Part shown: positions 14,881 to 21,557 of the stretch, in pieces
Position numbering within the stretch: position 1 is the first letter of the stretch
Layout: each line of letters starts with the position of its first letter
DNA from: Alphaproteobacteria bacterium
Lineage (GTDB): Bacteria; Pseudomonadota; Alphaproteobacteria; Micavibrionales; CSBR16-224
Assembly: GCA_006226225.1 (NCBI GenBank)
Contig: SBHI01000143.1
Coordinates: 1 to 21,557, forward strand
DNA: 21,557 nt
Reading direction: 5' to 3'
Position numbers and translations under genes: made by a program
The notes under the pieces: model-generated
The model's input: the letters and a program-made list of their open reading frames with translations, nothing else
Database searches by the model: none
What the model was told of the DNA's origin: nothing

Positions 14881-15447
14881 TTAATCTTTCGCGCGTTCAA
14901 CATAGCTGTTATCGGCGGTTTTCACAACGATACGCGTTCCGCTTTCAATATGCGGCGGCACCATGACGCGCACACCGTTCTCCAATACAGCCGGCTTATA
15001 AGAAGAAGAAGCCGTCTGTCCCTTTACAACAGGGTCAGCTTCGACAATCTGCATTGTTACCTGATCAGGCAGGGCAACCCCCAGCGGCTTACCGTCATGA
15101 ATTTGCACCTGTACGATCATTCCATCCTGCAAAAAGACCTTGGGATCACCGATTAAATCGCTGGCAATCGTAATTTGCTCATAATTTTCAACATTCATAA
15201 AGGCATAATCGCCATCGGTTTCAAACAGGAACTGGTATTCAACCTCGTCAACGCGGGCGCGTTCTACGGTTTCCTGTGTACGGAAGCGAACATTTGTCTT
15301 GTTACCGCTGGCAAGGTCACGCATTTCCACCTGAACAACAGCCGCCCCCTTGCCCGGCTGAATAATGTCGTTTTTCAATACGACCCACAGTTTCTCGTTA
15401 TATTCGAGTACGTTGCCGGGACGTATCGTAATCGCGCTGACTTTCAT
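14881..15447 (-). CDS. efp: Translation elongation factor P
   Basis: EF-P binds between the P and E sites of the ribosome and relieves stalling at consecutive prolines. The 188-residue protein has the normal three-barrel length, with the N-terminal KOW-like barrel, the P-G-K-G-A loop (31-35), the G-D-Y-A-F-M segment of the middle barrel and the C-terminal V-R-V-M-V-P-P-H-I-E-S-G-T-R-I-V-V block. K33 at the loop tip corresponds to the E. coli Lys that is beta-lysylated, suggesting EpmA/EpmB-type modification; those genes are not in the window. GAGG stands eight bases before the ATG. A promoter with an extended -10 lies between dciA and this gene. Confidence 0.96.
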   Translation of the reverse strand: MKVSAITIRPGNVLEYNEKLWVVLKNDIIQPGKGAAVVQVEMRDLASGNKTNVRFRTQETVERARVDEVEYQFLFETDGDYAFMNVENYEQITIASDLIGDPKVFLQDGMIVQVQIHDGKPLGVALPDQVTMQIVEADPVVKGQTASSSYKPAVLENGVRVMVPPHIESGTRIVVKTADNSYVERAKD

Positions 15448-15487
15448 CTTGATGACCTCTTGTTAATTGGGCGTTTCGTCAAGGTTT

Positions 15488-15516
15488 CTCATAACATTTT
15501 GCGCCCCGGCTTGCAA
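15488..15516 (-). promoter_or_regulatory. Candidate promoter for efp
   Basis: On the minus strand TTGCAA (15511-15516) is followed after 17 bases by TATGAG (15488-15493), which is preceded by a TGT extended -10 element. Transcription would start near 15481, about 34 bases before the efp ATG. It could drive efp and suhB independently of dciA. Confidence 0.42.
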
Positions 15517-15522
15517 TCCCTA

Positions 15523-16023
15523 TCACGATTTCTGATATTGTGAGAAAACGCCTTCACCCAGTCGTTCCAGTGCCTCACGCAATTCTGCATCTTCTATACC
15601 TGCCTCGGCGACCATCTCGTGAATTTGCCGTTTTTTTTCTTCCGGCAGCGGCGGACGGGATTTTCTCAACGGCTTTTGTGGCAGAAAAGCTTCGGGAGCT
15701 TGTACAAAACGCAGTTCGGCAACAGCATTATAGCCGCAAAACATATTGATTTTTTCCAATAACTGCATGGTCTGATACTGCATTTCCAGTGCCGTACCGC
15801 CATCACGGACATAAAGCGCCAGCACGACAGTTTGCTGTTTTTTGCCATCCTTCTGTTTACTTGTCCTGTGCTGTAGCTCTGCCGGTTTAACATTCTCCGC
15901 CAGCGCAGATCCGGCAATATCATCCCAATGCACCATTAATTTTCCCAGCAATGCGGATTTCTTTCCGAAAGCGTTTTCGGTCAGTTGCGGCACAAAATCG
16001 GATATGGAACGGGGCTTTGACAT
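15523..16023 (-). CDS. dciA: DUF721 protein, DciA-like replicative helicase loader
   Basis: A protein of 166 residues. The first part (about 1-115) fits the DUF721/DciA family: an N-terminal helix pair followed by V-H-W-D-D-I-A-G (31-38), close to the family's W-x-x-I-V-G signature, then a K-H-like fold with the strand L-A-L-Y-V-R-D-G (68-75). DciA proteins load the replicative helicase DnaB in bacteria lacking DnaC. The remaining 50 residues are a charged helical tail. The ATG at 16023 is chosen because family similarity begins there; an earlier in-frame ATG at 16143 would run through the mutY start. No Shine-Dalgarno site is seen, and a TATAAT box lies only seven bases upstream, suggesting a leaderless message. 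The divergent mutY neighbour is typical of Alphaproteobacteria. Confidence 0.78.
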   Translation of the reverse strand: MSKPRSISDFVPQLTENAFGKKSALLGKLMVHWDDIAGSALAENVKPAELQHRTSKQKDGKKQQTVVLALYVRDGGTALEMQYQTMQLLEKINMFCGYNAVAELRFVQAPEAFLPQKPLRKSRPPLPEEKKRQIHEMVAEAGIEDAELREALERLGEGVFSQYQKS

Positions 16024-16045
16024 CGGCGCATTATAGTGGAATGAT
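16017..16045 (+). promoter_or_regulatory. Candidate mutY promoter
   Basis: A perfect TTGACA (16017-16022) is followed after 17 bases by AATGAT (16040-16045), directly preceded by a TGG extended -10 element (16037-16039). The -35 box coincides with the first codons of dciA on the other strand (M-S-K), so part of the match may be coding constraint. Transcription would start near 16052, about 33 bases before the mutY ATG. Confidence 0.42.
16030..16035 (-). promoter_or_regulatory. Perfect -10 box for a leaderless dciA transcript
   Basis: A perfect TATAAT lies on the minus strand, ending seven bases before the dciA ATG at 16023, so transcription would start at or next to the start codon. No good -35 box is present at 16-18 bases. 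The box lies inside the spacer of the opposing mutY promoter candidate. Confidence 0.33.
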
Positions 16046-16084
16046 AGCCGCAAATACCAGAGAGAAATCACAGACAGCCGCAAA

Positions 16085-17188
16085 ATGAGTAAAGAAAAAG
16101 AGCTAAAAAAAAGGCGCAAGCAGCTTTTAGAATGGTATGACACACATCACCGTTCCCTACCGTGGCGCAGCCCGCCGGGCACGCCGCCACCACCCGCTTA
16201 TCATGTCTGGCTGTCCGAAATCATGCTACAGCAAACAGTTGTAAAGGTGGTCATCCCCTATTTTCTAAAATTTATACGGCAATGGCCCCGTATCGAAGAC
16301 CTTGCCTCCGCACCGCTGGATGATGTGCTGACGGCATGGGCAGGGCTTGGTTATTATGCCCGTGCCCGCAATCTGCATAAATGCGCTAATACCGTCACAC
16401 AAGATTACGACGGAAAATTTCCTCAAAGCCCTGAACAACTTCAAAAACTACCCGGAATCGGGCCCTATACGGCGGCAGCTATAGCCTCTATCGCTTTTAA
16501 CGTCCCCGCCGCCGCCGTTGATGGTAATGTCGAGCGCGTCCTAACGCGCTATTACGCCATAACCACACCGATCCGCAACAATAAAAAACAGCTAAAAACC
16601 TATGCCGAGCAACTTGCTCACGTGGATGATAAAAATGCCGGTGATCTTACACAGGCTTTAATGGAACTGGGTGCCACCCTATGCACACCGACCAAACCGG
16701 ACTGCCCCTCCTGTCCGTGGCAGCAAACATGTATGGCACATCAGACAGGCGTTGCCGCAGATCTCCCTAAGCGCGCACCCAAACAAATAAAGCCCGAACG
16801 CTACGGCACAGCCTTTTTCCTAACAGCAGAAAAAAGTGGAAAATTACTGCTGCAAAAACGCCCTGAAAACGGCCTTCTCGGCGGTATGGTGGAATTCCCT
16901 TCAACACCGTGGCAGGATGCCGCATATAAAAAAGAACAAGATATTCTTTCCCATTTCCCCTTACCCGATCATATCCCCGCCGTTTTCAAAAAACTTCCCG
17001 GACGAGTCACGCACCACTTTACCCATTTCACCCTGCATTTAACCGTCTGGGCAGGCTCTGTTCCCGAAAAAGGACTTTCCGCCCCCCTCTTTTGGGCTGC
17101 GCAAGAGGATCTGCACAAATACGCCCTGCCCAGTATCATGAAAAAACTTCACAACCACACTTTAAAAGAAAATAAATCTTTCCTGTGA
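16085..17188 (+). CDS. mutY: A/G-specific adenine glycosylase MutY
   Basis: This base-excision repair enzyme removes adenine mispaired with 8-oxoguanine. The 367-residue protein has catalytic E45 in L-S-E-I-M-L-Q-Q-T (43-51), the helix-hairpin-helix L-P-G-I-G-P-Y-T-A-A-A-I (122-133), and catalytic D146 in A-V-D-G-N-V-E-R-V (144-152). The iron-sulfur loop has C200, C207, C210 and C216 with the exact 6-2-5 spacing. The C-terminal part (about 240-355) is the NUDIX-like domain that recognises 8-oxoguanine, including G-L-L-G-G-M-V-E-F-P. The length is normal. No clear Shine-Dalgarno site precedes the ATG at 16085. It is divergent from dciA with 61 bases between the start codons. Confidence 0.97.
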   Translation: MSKEKELKKRRKQLLEWYDTHHRSLPWRSPPGTPPPPAYHVWLSEIMLQQTVVKVVIPYFLKFIRQWPRIEDLASAPLDDVLTAWAGLGYYARARNLHKCANTVTQDYDGKFPQSPEQLQKLPGIGPYTAAAIASIAFNVPAAAVDGNVERVLTRYYAITTPIRNNKKQLKTYAEQLAHVDDKNAGDLTQALMELGATLCTPTKPDCPSCPWQQTCMAHQTGVAADLPKRAPKQIKPERYGTAFFLTAEKSGKLLLQKRPENGLLGGMVEFPSTPWQDAAYKKEQDILSHFPLPDHIPAVFKKLPGRVTHHFTHFTLHLTVWAGSVPEKGLSAPLFWAAQEDLHKYALPSIMKKLHNHTLKENKSFL

Positions 17189-17194
17189 TAGAAT
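17186..17194 (+). promoter_or_regulatory. Candidate extended -10 promoter for the exported-protein gene
   Basis: TGATAGAAT combines a TGA extended element with TAGAAT, which matches the -10 consensus at five of six positions. It overlaps the mutY stop codon. No convincing -35 box is seen upstream. Transcription would begin near 17201, about 55 bases before the ATG at 17256. Confidence 0.32.
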
Positions 17195-17255
17195 GTTCAT
17201 TGTAGCCTATTTAAATAATAGGGAATCCGAAAGGAACAATAAGAAGGACAATTCG

Positions 17256-18047
17256 ATGAAATTATTGCGCAATTTTCTTATATCCTGTGTTCTGGCTGTG
17301 ACGATGACGGCTGGCGCGCCTGTCCGTGATGCCACAGCGCAGGCTTTCGCTGAAATCGGCACAGGGTATATTGTCGCAAACTACAACTCTCTCGTCACAA
17401 CCTACCTGCTGTCACAACCTCCCGATAGCCGCCCACCCAAGAATGTTGACGGTTACGCACGGATTTTCGCCTGCCCGCTTGTCATGGAATACTACAAAAA
17501 TGAATTTGAATGGCGCAAAGTCCGCGACAACATGAATATGTCGATCAACCGCCTTGACCGTGAATATTTCAGCTATTATGAATTCAGCGGCTCTGTGGAT
17601 CTTGATCCTTATGATTTTGAAAAAGAAATTTTTCCTCTGAACGTCAATGCCACACTTCAGGGCGTGCGCCTTTTAAATATGTTCCGGTATAGCACACAAT
17701 CGCAGCGCGGTGAAAAGAACTGTGCCCATGCCTTTAATAAAGGGCAACAGTTTATTGCCGCCCACTTACCGACATCCTTCAGTGTCCGCTTGCCAACTGC
17801 AATTAATTTCAAAGAAATCGCCATGACACCGAAAGAAGCGGAAAGATTCGTCAATACCGTTATGCCTCACGATAAAACCAATACACGTAAAGTCCATATC
17901 CGCTTCCGTGTCCGTCTGGACGCGATTGCCGATACGCGTATCAGCGGAACCATTCAGGAAGAAGTCATCTTCAACGGACAACTCTTGGAAATGGATGTGT
18001 TTGCTGATAAGGAACTAACGCAGCATATGACAAAAATCGAGCTGTAA
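17256..18047 (+). CDS. Predicted exported protein of unknown function
   Basis: A protein of 263 residues. It begins with a Sec-type signal peptide (K2, R5, then the hydrophobic stretch F-L-I-S-C-V-L-A-V-T-M), with likely cleavage after A-T-A-Q-A (residue 30). The mature part is a mixed alpha/beta sequence rich in Tyr and Phe, with two Cys (73 and 156) that could form a disulfide, and a conserved-looking block Y-A-R-I-F-A-C-P-L-V-M-E-Y-Y (67-80). From memory it may resemble DUF4852-type proteins, but I cannot confirm this. AAGGA stands seven bases before the ATG at 17256; the in-frame ATG at 17193 lacks such a site and would precede the signal peptide. The ABC1 kinase gene begins 19 bases after its stop, so the two are probably co-transcribed. 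Confidence 0.8.
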   Translation: MKLLRNFLISCVLAVTMTAGAPVRDATAQAFAEIGTGYIVANYNSLVTTYLLSQPPDSRPPKNVDGYARIFACPLVMEYYKNEFEWRKVRDNMNMSINRLDREYFSYYEFSGSVDLDPYDFEKEIFPLNVNATLQGVRLLNMFRYSTQSQRGEKNCAHAFNKGQQFIAAHLPTSFSVRLPTAINFKEIAMTPKEAERFVNTVMPHDKTNTRKVHIRFRVRLDAIADTRISGTIQEEVIFNGQLLEMDVFADKELTQHMTKIEL

Positions 18048-18066
18048 AAACGGATAAACCGACACC

Positions 18067-19437
18067 ATGTCAAAGAATGATGGCGCAGATGAGACGCGCA
18101 AATCGAGCGCATCCGGACGCTTGACCCGTTACGCCAAGGTATCCACGACCATGGGCGGACTTGCGGCACGTCTAGCCGGTGAAAAATACCTCGGTATCGG
18201 TATAAAGCGCGATAAGCACGCCATACAGCTGACCCAAGCACTCGGCAACCTAAAAGGCCCACTTCTGAAAGTGGCACAATTGCTTTCCACCATTCCGCAG
18301 GCTCTCCCGCAAGAATATGCACAGGAGTTGCAAAAACTACAGGCAGATGCGCCGCCGATGGGCTGGCCTTTTGTCCGCCGCCGTATGGCGGCAGAGCTGG
18401 GTCGCGACTGGCAAAATAAATTCAAAAGCTTTGAAAAAGATGCCGCAGCAGCAGCCTCTCTCGGACAAGTGCACAAGGCCGTCACGCTTAACGAAGAGAA
18501 TGTCGCCTGCAAACTGCAATATCCCGACATGGAAAGCGCCGTTGCCGCCGACTTGAAACAGCTGAAACTGATTTTCCGCATATTCCAGAAATACGATAAC
18601 GCCATCTCTCCCGAGGAGATCTATAAGGAAATCTCCGAAAGACTGTATGAAGAGCTCGATTACCGTCGCGAAGCACGTCACCAGCGCCTCTACGCCTATA
18701 TGCTGCGCAATGAAAACACGGTGCATGTTCCCGATGTACTGGACGAACTCTCAACAGGGCGGCTTCTGACATCTGTCTGGCATGACGGCGCAAAAATTCT
18801 CGATTTTAAAATCGCCCCACAGGAAACGCGCGATGCGCTCGCCATGAACCTGTTCCGCGCTTGGTATATTCCCTTGTATAATTACGGTATCATCCACGGT
18901 GACCCGCATCCGGGTAACTACACTGTCCAGAAAGACCTGTCGATTAATCTGCTGGACTTCGGCTGTATCCGCATTTTCCCGCCACGCTTTGTTGCCGGTG
19001 TTATTATGCTGTATCGCGCCTTACAAAATGACAACGAAGAAATGGCCGCACAAGCCTACCGCAATTGGGGTTTTGAAAACCTGACAAAAGAGCTGATCGA
19101 TGTTTTGAATATTTGGGCACGTTTTCTGTACAGTCCGATACTGGAGGATAAAAAACGCCCGATCGGCGAACTTGGCGAAACAGTTTACGGCCGTGACGTC
19201 GCCTCAAAAGTACATAAGGAATTACGCAATATTGGCGGCTTGAAGGTGCCGCGGGAATTCGTCTTTATGGATCGTGCAGCTTTGGGGATGGGATCTATTT
19301 TTCTCCATCTTCAGGCACAGGTTAATTGGTTTCGCATTTTTAACGACCTGATTGCAGATTTCTCCCTTGAGACTCTCGCAGAAACGCAGAAAGACGTCCT
19401 CGGCCGTTTCGGTCTTGAGCTCCCGGACGCCGCATAA
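18067..19437 (+). CDS. ABC1/UbiB-family atypical kinase-like protein
   Basis: A protein of 456 residues from the ABC1 (UbiB/COQ8/ADCK) family, which supports ubiquinone biosynthesis or membrane lipid handling and binds ATP. The family-specific motif K-x-G-Q appears as K-V-A-Q (68-71). The Ala-rich nucleotide loop is present (A-A-A-A-A-S, 126-131), as are K149 in V-A-C-K-L-Q-Y-P, the E-E-L-D-Y block (195-199), the catalytic loop H-G-D-P-H-P-G-N (277-284) and the metal-binding D-F-G (297-299). UbiB's C-terminal membrane helices are not seen, so this is a soluble ABC1 relative and not UbiB itself. It may work with the quinone pathway gene ubiH elsewhere in this window, but they are not adjacent. 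Its last 216 bases overlap the convergent ankyrin-like gene. The ribosome site is weak. Confidence 0.88.
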   Translation: MSKNDGADETRKSSASGRLTRYAKVSTTMGGLAARLAGEKYLGIGIKRDKHAIQLTQALGNLKGPLLKVAQLLSTIPQALPQEYAQELQKLQADAPPMGWPFVRRRMAAELGRDWQNKFKSFEKDAAAAASLGQVHKAVTLNEENVACKLQYPDMESAVAADLKQLKLIFRIFQKYDNAISPEEIYKEISERLYEELDYRREARHQRLYAYMLRNENTVHVPDVLDELSTGRLLTSVWHDGAKILDFKIAPQETRDALAMNLFRAWYIPLYNYGIIHGDPHPGNYTVQKDLSINLLDFGCIRIFPPRFVAGVIMLYRALQNDNEEMAAQAYRNWGFENLTKELIDVLNIWARFLYSPILEDKKRPIGELGETVYGRDVASKVHKELRNIGGLKVPREFVFMDRAALGMGSIFLHLQAQVNWFRIFNDLIADFSLETLAETQKDVLGRFGLELPDAA

Positions 19438-20172
19438 GGCTTTCAAACCCGTCCACACGCGGCAGGCCGTATGCATCAGCGGACCGCGCGTATTATTTTT
19501 CACCTCGAAAATATCAATACCGACCGTCCATGCCGGTTTAACGTATCCCCAAAGCTCCATCATTTCCTCTTTGCGCCCATGCCACAGTCCCGGCGCGAAA
19601 ACTTTATCCAGACAGCCATTCCAGGCCGCATAAGCCAAGGGCGCATTCATGCGCCCCTTACACTTCAAAAAGTCTTCTTTTTCAAGAATGTCGCCGCTAC
19701 GAGACAACAACTCCAAAACCAGATTGAAATTATTCCATGTTCCCTTCTGGCACATAGCATTTTCGCCGTTTCTATCCAGCAAAAATAAGTCCGATTTTTT
19801 TAAACCGTCACCATACATCTGCAATTTTGAAAAAACCGCCATAAATTTGTCAGGATCCGAGAACATATGCGGAATATCATTGTAATCAATACCGTATTTT
19901 TTTAGCCGATCTTCGCGCAGTTCCTGCCCCATATCATAGGAAACACAGCGTTTTGCACCAATAAAATCAAAAGTATCCCGCGTCATTTTCGGCATCGGGA
20001 TGCTGTGCCATAAATCCTCCATTTCATCAAGCCGTCCGGCCCAGTGATCAACGGAAAAAAGCTCTTCCAGCATCTCGATCTGGCTATCGAGATTATCCAC
20101 GATTTTATTGTAGATAATGAAAGAGAAGACCTGCCGCAGATAATCTTTATCAAGACACAGTTTTTCAAACAT
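19222..20172 (-). CDS. Ankyrin-like repeat protein of unknown function
   Basis: A protein of 316 residues, not assigned to a named family. It contains degenerate repeats. One pair has the pattern F-x4-W-x-G-R-x2-E-M-x2-L-W at residues 39-55 and 192-208 (8 of 17 identical). A second pair, offset by 38 residues, aligns D-R-N-G-E-N-A at 133-139 with C-K-G-R-M-N-A at 171-177, each followed seven residues after the Ala by W-N. The second pair resembles the ankyrin D-x-x-G-x-T-x-L turn. No signal peptide is seen; a cytoplasmic protein-binding role is a guess. Residues from about 246 on are antisense to the end of the ABC1 kinase gene and lack repeat features, so the natural C-terminus may have been lost. 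The start has only a poorly spaced purine-rich site (AAGAAG) before the ATG. Confidence 0.65.
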   Translation of the reverse strand: MFEKLCLDKDYLRQVFSFIIYNKIVDNLDSQIEMLEELFSVDHWAGRLDEMEDLWHSIPMPKMTRDTFDFIGAKRCVSYDMGQELREDRLKKYGIDYNDIPHMFSDPDKFMAVFSKLQMYGDGLKKSDLFLLDRNGENAMCQKGTWNNFNLVLELLSRSGDILEKEDFLKCKGRMNAPLAYAAWNGCLDKVFAPGLWHGRKEEMMELWGYVKPAWTVGIDIFEVKNNTRGPLMHTACRVWTGLKALCGVRELKTETAEDVFLRFCESLKGEICNQVVKNAKPINLCLKMEKNRSHPQSCTIHKDEFPRHLQAANIA

Positions 20173-20207
20173 CTTCTTGGCAATCCCACAGAAATAAAAT
20201 TTGTACA

Positions 20208-20236
20208 GTTATATGATACAGGAAATGCGTTAATAA
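20208..20236 (-). promoter_or_regulatory. Candidate promoter for the ankyrin-like gene
   Basis: On the minus strand TTATTA (20231-20236) and TATAAC (20208-20213) are separated by 17 bases, matching four and five of six consensus positions. Transcription would start near 20201, about 29 bases before the ATG at 20172. The region is A+T-rich, so chance matches are likelier. Confidence 0.33.
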
Positions 20237-20331
20237 AATGTTGATGAAAAAGCGCCGTCATAAAGCTTGAACAATGCGCGGAATTGCGCTATTTCTGGGG
20301 CGAAAAAGATTATCAGAAATGAGGCAGATAT

Positions 20332-21417
20332 ATGAGCGCGTTACGCAAACCCAAGCCCGGCATTATGGAGATCAACCCTTATATCGGTGGCGAGGCAAAA
20401 ATCGAGGGCGTGACACGTTTTATCCGCCTTGCCTCAAATGAAAATGCACTTGGCTGCAGCCCGCTTGCAAAAGCCGCCTATCTGAACCATGCGGGTGAGC
20501 TGCACCGCTATCCCGACGGCAGCGCCGCCGCCTTGCGCGAGGCAATTTCCACAACCTACAATCTCGACAAAGACAAAGTCGTCTGCGGCGCAGGATCGGA
20601 TGAGCTGATTTCCTTGCTAATCCGCGCCTATGCGGGTGTTGGTGATGAGGTTCTCTACAGCCGCCACGGTTTCCTGATGTATGCCATCGGCGCAAAAGCC
20701 GTTGGCGCAACTCCCGTTTATGCAGAAGAGACAAATCTGACCGCCGATGTAGACGCTTTACTGTCCAAAGTAACGGATAAAACCAAATTACTGTTTCTCG
20801 CAAATCCGAACAATCCGACCGGCAGCTATTTACCCTCTTCAGAGATCAAACGCCTGCGCGAAAATCTGCCCGATCATGTATTACTGGTCATTGATGCCGC
20901 ATATGCGGAATTTGCCGAAAGTCTTCCCGCGTATGAAAGCGGTGAAAAGCTAGTCGACACCTATGGCGATGTCGTTATGTTGCGCACCTTCTCGAAGATT
21001 TACGGCCTCGCCGGTCTGCGTCTTGGTTGGGGCTATTTTCCCACTGACGTTGCCGATGTTATCAACCGTGTACGCGGCCCCTTTAACGTCAATGCCGTTG
21101 CCCAGACAGTCGGAATTGCTGCACTCTCCGACAATGATTTTTTGCAGCAATCCATCGCACACAACACGCAATGGCGAACATGGTTGACGGAAGAATTACA
21201 AAAACTGGGCATCAATACACAACCCAGCGCTGGAAACTTCCTGCTGGCCGATTTCGGCACAGAAGCAGAAAATATCCGCCAACAACTTCGCAATCAGGGT
21301 ATTTTCATCCGTCAGATGGGCGCTTACGGCCTCGCAGAACATCTGCGTATCACCGTCGGACTGGAGGATGAAAACAAAGAATTATGCCGTGCCCTCGGCG
21401 AAATTTTAAAAAACTGA
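20332..21417 (+). CDS. hisC: Histidinol-phosphate aminotransferase (PLP-dependent)
   Basis: This class II-type aminotransferase of 361 residues converts imidazole-acetol phosphate to histidinol phosphate in histidine biosynthesis. In many Alphaproteobacteria the same family also transaminates aromatic amino-acid precursors. Visible motifs: S-N-E-N (35-38), R-Y-P-D-G (59-63), G-A-G-S-D-E (86-91), N-P-N-N-P-T-G (158-164), D-A-A-Y (188-191), and the PLP-binding K222 in F-S-K-I-Y-G-L-A-G-L-R (220-230). GAGG stands about seven bases before the ATG. No other his genes are present. A purine nucleoside phosphorylase gene begins 33 bases after its stop, so the two may be co-transcribed. I see no clear promoter in the 159 bases upstream. 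Confidence 0.93.
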   Translation: MSALRKPKPGIMEINPYIGGEAKIEGVTRFIRLASNENALGCSPLAKAAYLNHAGELHRYPDGSAAALREAISTTYNLDKDKVVCGAGSDELISLLIRAYAGVGDEVLYSRHGFLMYAIGAKAVGATPVYAEETNLTADVDALLSKVTDKTKLLFLANPNNPTGSYLPSSEIKRLRENLPDHVLLVIDAAYAEFAESLPAYESGEKLVDTYGDVVMLRTFSKIYGLAGLRLGWGYFPTDVADVINRVRGPFNVNAVAQTVGIAALSDNDFLQQSIAHNTQWRTWLTEELQKLGINTQPSAGNFLLADFGTEAENIRQQLRNQGIFIRQMGAYGLAEHLRITVGLEDENKELCRALGEILKN

Positions 21418-21450
21418 CCACGACACTCATATAACCGAAAAGGACGCGCC

Positions 21451-21557
21451 ATGACCCAGCATAGCCAGAATGTCAAAAAATCAGCGGAGATCATCCGGCA
21501 AAAAATCAAAGGGGACGTGCCGCGTCTTGCTATTATTCTCGGCTCCGGCCTTGGCAG
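21451..21557 (+). CDS. Purine nucleoside phosphorylase, 5' part (cut by window edge)
   Basis: Only the first 35 codons and two further bases are present. The reading starts M-T-Q-H-S-Q-N and reaches A-I-I-L-G-S-G-L-G (27-35), the phosphate-binding glycine loop at the N-terminus of trimeric purine nucleoside phosphorylases and methylthioadenosine phosphorylases. These enzymes split purine nucleosides with phosphate for base salvage. AGGA stands six bases before the ATG. The fragment is too short to distinguish PNP from MTA phosphorylase with certainty, although the loop spelling favours PNP. The gene follows hisC by 33 bases on the same strand. Confidence 0.75.
   Translation, partial: MTQHSQNVKKSAEIIRQKIKGDVPRLAIILGSGLG

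Noticed and set aside
14874..14903. Upstream ATG for suhB
   Set aside because: It would overlap efp by 23 bases, has no ribosome site, and the added ten residues do not fit the family.
16024..16143. Upstream ATG for dciA
   Set aside because: The added 40 residues are hydrophobic and unlike DUF721 proteins, and the reading runs through the mutY start.
20267..20295. TTGAAC-17-TATTTC as a hisC promoter
   Set aside because: The -10 box matches the consensus poorly and no extended element is present.

Overview
The window reads as a stretch of ordinary alphaproteobacterial chromosome, roughly half G+C by eye and densely packed on both strands. Evidence for Alphaproteobacteria: a UbiH-type ubiquinone hydroxylase, ETF-ubiquinone oxidoreductase, an alphaproteobacterial-style ABC1 kinase, radA next to cvpA, efp next to suhB, and a DUF721/DciA-type gene divergent from mutY. 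A Vgr-related metallopeptidase and an ankyrin-like repeat protein hint at a deep-branching (Micavibrio-like or gut Rhodospirillales-like) lineage, but that is a guess. No rRNA, tRNA, CRISPR array, insertion sequence or phage gene was seen, and no gap without a gene exceeds about 230 bases.

Layout. 1-860 (minus): ihfB and lapA, with a promoter pointing out of the left edge. 858-2815: ubiH (minus) divergent from a HExxH protein (plus), with overlapping promoters. 2821-8237 (minus): a tight run of five genes, response regulator - pmbA - radA - cvpA - cation-efflux transporter, with gaps of 24 bases or less. 8286-9991 (minus): ETF-QO with its own terminator and a promoter whose spacer carries a perfect dyad. 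10222-12234 (plus): a 670-residue protein of unknown function behind a near-consensus promoter. 12238-16023 (minus): dciA - efp - suhB - OmpA-like protein - lipoprotein. 16085-19437 (plus): mutY, an unknown exported protein and an ABC1/UbiB-like kinase. 19222-20172 (minus): an ankyrin-like repeat protein whose 3' end runs 216 bases into the kinase gene. 20332-21557 (plus): hisC and the first 35 codons of a purine nucleoside phosphorylase.

How the genes fit together. Most are housekeeping: quinone biosynthesis and electron entry (UbiH, ABC1 kinase, ETF-QO), genome maintenance (IHF, RadA, MutY, DciA), translation (EF-P), envelope functions (LapA, CvpA, OmpA-like protein, lipoprotein), metal export, and histidine and purine metabolism. 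No complete novel system is evident. The parts least explained by known families are the 670-residue orphan, the receiver protein with a destroyed GGDEF motif, the ankyrin-like protein with its antisense overlap, the OmpA-like protein lacking the usual peptidoglycan-binding Asp, and several closely interlocked divergent promoters.
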